DNA of 64,000 bases from assembly GCA_900239685.1 (NCBI GenBank), contig OENT01000301.1, forward strand, positions 1 to 64,000, written 5' to 3'. This document shows positions 59,721 to 64,000 of this stretch, one piece after another (the stretch's first letter is position 1; every line of letters begins with the position of its first letter). The notes beneath the pieces are model-generated. The model did no database searches, was not told where the DNA came from, and saw nothing but the letters and a program-made list of their open reading frames with translations. A program made the position numbers and the translations under genes. The stretch comes from Rotaria macrura (taxonomy: Eukaryota; Rotifera; Eurotatoria; Philodinida; Philodinidae).

Positions 59721-61651
59721 TTCGAGTTCGAACATAAGTCAAAGCTTCGAAAAAATTTCAACGGCACCTTCTTAAGACCAATCAGCAATAAATTATCTCT
59801 CAATTCGAATTATAATTACACGAAGTACTTTCCTGTGTGTGAGGCTTTTAGATCGTACAGACATGAAACATCTGATATTTTTCATTTATTTTCGAAGTGA
59901 ATTTAAGCTCTCAGAGCGTCATTTCTATTCGAATTATCATCAGATGACCTTGTTGATTCTCTTTGTTGGTTTGAAAACTAAAGAAATGTTCTTTTTGCGA
60001 TTTCTGTAGGCAGCCTTTGATTGGAATGTAGTTTTTCAGGATGAAGAAAACATTGTTTTTCAAAATACTATTTTAATAGATTTTTATCGTTTTTTATAGC
60101 CCGTAATGAGAGCATTTTTAAAAGTCATCTTCCATAAAAATACCTCGGATATCAATAGTTTTTTAGCTTGAAATCTGAGTTGTCCATCCGTACCACGAAG
60201 CATGTGCATCAATGTTTTTAATCATAGTTTTTATTAGCTGATAATAAATCATTTCTTTCTTTTATTTGTTGCTCTACAAATATTAATTGAAATGACTTGA
60301 TTCTATTGCGGAAATTCTTGTATCGATATTTGCATTCAAAGGGATCAACAGTCCGATTACTGTTTGCTTGAACATCTAAGATGACATGATCGAAAACAAG
60401 CAGAGCAATCGATTTAAGTGTAGAACCACAGGACTATGCGATTACACATAAGATTTTATATAAAAAATGTGTTTGGTTAATATGAATAACATTAGTATTG
60501 TTCGTCAAATAAATAAAAGCAAGTTATTTGTTTGATTTTTTCATTGAAGCTGGTAGATAATAAGATAAAAACTTGGATTACGATAAAAAACTGTGACATA
60601 GATTTTGAACTTAGTCGGATGGATGTACTATTTATCAGGTTACTCCATTCAGAGTTAATTAGTTTTATGTATGAATTTCGATACACAAGCAGCAGTAAAC
60701 AATCTTTTGATTAGAATTGAAATCGATGATTGACACAGAGAGTAATCGTGAGAAAAACTATTATGATAACGTTACAATTCTTTATCCGTTTTACTACTTT
60801 GATCCCAAATCAATAGATTGGGCGGTATATCAAAGATAAAGGTTGAACATATATGCCTATTGCTTTGAAAAGAATTGATGCGTCTTAACTGCACCCCAAA
60901 TATTCCATATTAGTTTCACGAATTAGTACACTTAGAGTGACTGGTTTTAAATGGAAATTCAGCAGTCTTGTCATTATTGTTCACAGCCATGTTCGCTCTG
61001 TAAAATATAACCATTTATTCTGGATAATGCTAATATTACTGAACCTTCGTCGGAAAGGAAAATCAATACAGATACGTGTGTTTCTCAATGTATCATTGAG
61101 AATAATGAATTTAAAAGATGTGATGAAATACTTATAGTTATTCTAGGATCATCATTTTTATAGAGTTCATCAAGAATAAAATGAGAATGAATTAAACTAC
61201 TTGAAAAAATTGCTAATATCCCATCTGCAATAGAGAGATATTTAAGAGAGGACTCATGAGGCTACCGAGGACTGTCTCTTATATCGAGGCACTCGATAAA
61301 ATTTAGATTTTGGATTTAATATTCTCATCGTGTTCGGCATCATCTAAAACCTCTAAATCCAAATTTTTAATGCATTTGACTGTGCTGGTGAAAAGTTACC
61401 TCAATTTTACCGACAAGTGCTTACGATGTTATTTGAGAAATATGATAAAAAAACCATCAATATAAAGTGGTATTCTTTTAAACAACAAAAGATTAAGAAA
61501 ATTTTTCGTGTAATGCATCAAACGATAGAGCATTGAATGTTGAGCAAAATTACCTATATACATATTATATTTATATAGACTGGCAAATAGTGATTTATGA
61601 ACAACTGTTCATGACAAGCAGTTTTTCGAGTGAAAAGTGGTTAGATATTTT

Positions 61652-62230
61652 TCAGTATATCTGCTGCCATTCGATCATTTTTAGGACTTCCACGCTGTAT
61701 TTCATATATGTTGTGCAGTTCTTTCTCGTCTACAAAATGATCGAAAAAACATTTTGAAAAACGTTCGACTTTGACCCGAAAAATGATATATACTGCATCA
61801 TTTTTCATGATTTCTGATGGTTATTCAATTATAACTAAACATTTTTCGTACGTTTCTCTCTCACAGAATAATGCTAAAGCAAAACTAATGTGCTATTCGG
61901 AATCATCGCAAAAAANNNNNNNNNNNNNNNNNNNNNNNNNNNNNNNNNNNNNNNNNNNNNNNNNNNTTTTTTGCGATGATTCCGAATAGCACATTAGTTT
62001 TGCTTTAGCATTATTCTGTGAGAGAGAAACGTACGAAAAATGTTTAGTTATAATTGAATAACCATCAGAAATCATGAAAAATGATGCAGTATATATCATT
62101 TTTCGGGTCAAAGTCGAACGTTTTTCAAAATGTTTTTCCGATCATTTTGTAGGCGAGAAAGAACTGCACAACATATATGAAACACAGCGTGGAAGTCCTA
62201 AAAATGATCGAATGGCAGTCGATATACTGC
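61652..62230. repeat. Near-perfect inverted duplication, about 264-bp arms around a gap
   Basis: The left arm (about 61652-61915) is the reverse complement of the right arm (about 61967-62230), with only a few differences (for example TCGTCTAC against TCGCCTAC near the middle of the arm, and small changes at the outer ends). The spacer is entirely unsequenced. This may be a real hairpin-forming palindrome or an assembly join of two copies. Confidence 0.9.
61916..61966. other. Assembly gap, 51 N
   Basis: A run of 51 N separates the two palindrome arms. The sequence directly flanking it is AAAAA on the left and TTTTTT on the right. Confidence 0.99.
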
Positions 62231-63279
62231 TTATTTGGACTGATTAAAACGGCCAACCATTGTATTATATTCGCTTTATAGAAGTTATATGGTTAGCCAT
62301 TATTTTATATGAACGTAGCTTATTGTATTCAGTTCTCAATTCACTATCTTCCTATATACAGAAGAAAAAGTTTGAATGATTTGCTGACAGGCAAGCTAGT
62401 AAATTTTGTATAGAATGTTTTTTCTTATTTTTCCACAAAAAGTTGGGGTAGTGCCAAAAGTTGATATTCACTAACTTTTCATAGGAAGGGTGTTAGAACC
62501 TATAATTTTATGGTTAGTAATTTTAAACATTGAAGTTTTGAATGAGCTTAAGAGGCGAAAAAAATTCATCGAATGCTTCGATTCCTTGGTGTTCCCATGG
62601 AAACTCTCTAATTGATTGAATAATATTCATATTACCGTACGGAGAGTTTAGAACAGTACATGAATTCTTATCTTATCCCAGTAAACGCACGACTCTGAAA
62701 AGAATATTTAATTTTCCTAGCTATGCTAACCAACATCAATTTTCAACCCACATACCGTACTGACACCATTATGGAAAGATTCAATAGGAAGAAGATCCTC
62801 AAGTGTAGAATTTATTCAGATGCAGTAAGTCTGCTCTGGTAACCTTCCATGGATACATCTTCTCACTCAGACTATTATAACATTTATTGGCTAATTCAGA
62901 ATACAAATTTTGAATAATTATTAAACTTTGGTAAAATGATTCAGCAATACATCCATCGATAAAGAAACATTTTCAAAACTTGAAATGGTTCTCTTTTCAT
63001 AAGATATTCTTACTTCATGAGGATCAAATATTTATTTTTATTATAACTTCTACCATCTGGATCATAATAATCCAATTTTTATTATTAGTTTTTGTTTTTT
63101 TTTGTTTGTTTGTTAAAGAGATATTTCTGTTATTGTTATTTCACATCTTTCAACATCTGAAAGAGAGACGATCAATAGAAGACAAAAGGTTTTTAGAAGG
63201 TGAATATGTCTAATTGACTAAAAAAAACCAGGACAATATATCGAATATACACAGAAAAAAAATTATAACGTATAGGATT

Positions 63280-63834
63280 TCAATGTAATTCTTGTTCTGT
63301 ATGAACTTTTGATATCCATCCTTTAGGTCGTGGCATATTTGGATGATCGTCCCACACCTTTCGTGTCACGTTCGGGTCAATCGGGCCAACAACGTCGCAA
63401 TAGCTTAATGGATCACCATGGTGTTTCTCCCAATCACTTTTACGTGCACGATCAACAACTATACGACGATATGAAACAAAAGTGCCAAACAAAACGCCCA
63501 ATAAAGCTCCAATGATATAGTATTGTTTACGATAATAGATATCCATGTGCCATGGTGTTGGTAAACGTGCTTCAACAGGATCATTAGGAAAATAATGTTC
63601 ATAGAAATCACGAGCATTGAATGTTATTCCTTTCATTTCAGATGTTTTAGCACGTGGTATTTCATTATCGGACGGTGCACGAAAATCTGGATCGAGAGAT
63701 AAAGGTGTTCGATATTGTTTTTCGTTATTCGATGATACATGAGGAACACTTGATGAAGCTGAGCGAGTTAAAATTATTTGTTTGATTATTTTCGAATAAC
63801 ATTGTCCCGATAATGAATACTTTGATAGTAACAT
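63280..63834 (-). CDS. Small single-TM protein, probably mitochondrial, family not assigned
   Basis: An uninterrupted 184-codon frame. The first 30 residues are basic and Ser-rich without acidic residues (MLLSKYSLSGQCYSKIIKQ, then LTRSASSS), which suits a mitochondrial presequence. One hydrophobic segment lies at about residues 106-122 (YIIGALLGVLFGTFV), preceded by PTPWHMDIYYRKQ and followed by a basic stretch (RRIVVDRARKSDW). The C-terminal half is hydrophilic (GDPLSYCDVVGPIDP, then WDDHPNMPRPKGW). The layout resembles small accessory subunits of complex I, and WHMDIYYR faintly recalls NDUFB8, but the match is too weak for a name. Codon use is like its neighbours, so it is probably a genuine gene. 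Confidence 0.7.
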   Translation of the reverse strand: MLLSKYSLSGQCYSKIIKQIILTRSASSSVPHVSSNNEKQYRTPLSLDPDFRAPSDNEIPRAKTSEMKGITFNARDFYEHYFPNDPVEARLPTPWHMDIYYRKQYYIIGALLGVLFGTFVSYRRIVVDRARKSDWEKHHGDPLSYCDVVGPIDPNVTRKVWDDHPNMPRPKGWISKVHTEQELH

Positions 63835-64000
63835 CGAAAGAGATGTTATTTGCTATAGTTGAAGAATGAAACAATAGTTTCGCTGTACTTTCACGTTAAG
63901 CGACCATGTTGGATCTCATGCATGTTGAACGAAGGTTAATTCATGAAAACAAAAGCAGAAACTTGAAAAGAGTTCAAGATTAGAAATTATTAGAAAAAGT
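63835..64000. other. Upstream flank of the one-TM protein gene
   Basis: AT-rich flank that probably holds the minus-strand promoter region. No motif is certain. Confidence 0.4.

Larger units (their letters stand above)
59721..63279. other. Intergenic except for palindrome and gap
   Basis: AT-rich, with no gene recognised. The region includes the large inverted duplication and sequencing gap described separately. Short open frames within the palindrome arms are mirror copies of each other. Confidence 0.5.

Noticed and set aside
61771-62111. Two identical 72-residue frames on opposite strands
   Set aside because: Mirror images produced by the palindrome; both run through the gap.
1-64000. CRISPR arrays, bacterial operons, rRNA or tRNA genes
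   Set aside because: No spaced identical repeats, no recognisable rRNA, and no convincing tRNA A/B-box pair noticed by eye; the sequence is eukaryotic throughout.

Overview
The window looks like AT-rich nuclear DNA from a small invertebrate animal. Genes are intron-rich, with GT..AG introns from about 50 bp to 2.2 kb, and encode animal proteins: a discoidin-domain receptor kinase, an ankyrin/SOCS-box protein, p22phox, the cohesion factor DCC1, UQCC2 and polybromo. Several start codons lie 0-18 nt after a splice-acceptor-like tract, and some same-strand genes are packed tightly. This would fit an animal that uses spliced-leader trans-splicing. A bdelloid rotifer is my best guess, but that is inference; no taxon-specific marker was found.

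Layout. 1-7196 (+): the 3' part of a very large Ser/Thr-rich, mucin-like secreted or surface protein built on a 48-residue repeat, with a tail of small exons; its longest intron holds two TA-flanked inverted-repeat elements. 7197-12268: gene-poor with simple repeats. 12269-16303 (+): discoidin-domain receptor tyrosine kinase with an altered DFG motif. 16304-20678: no gene recognised. 20679-22207 (+): ankyrin/SOCS-box protein, followed 174 bp later by intronless p22phox (22382-22906). 23957-34182 (-): a run of four same-strand genes. In transcription order these are a two-TM protein, UQCC2, a 15-exon fused urease and DCC1 (DSCC1). UQCC2 and urease are only 52 bp apart. 34183-40511: a cluster of non-autonomous inverted-repeat elements sharing CCCA...TGGG ends flanked by TA or TT. 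40512-53020 (+): complete polybromo (PBRM1), 29 exons, six bromodomains, two BAH domains, HMG box and conserved C-terminus. 53021-63279: mostly gene-free, with a decayed LINE endonuclease fragment and a large palindrome around a 51-base assembly gap. 63280-63834 (-): a small, probably mitochondrial, one-TM protein.

The most striking observation is the urease. Its frame and fold-wide similarity are intact over 819 codons with consistent splice phases, but nearly every nickel ligand and catalytic residue is replaced or deleted. It reads as a maintained pseudo-enzyme rather than a decayed pseudogene. The second is the cluster of CCCA-ended elements at 34.3-39.7 kb, with related TA-flanked foldbacks at 5.1-6.3 kb. 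All exon joins are hand-derived from splice motifs, phase continuity and family similarity; no search was run.
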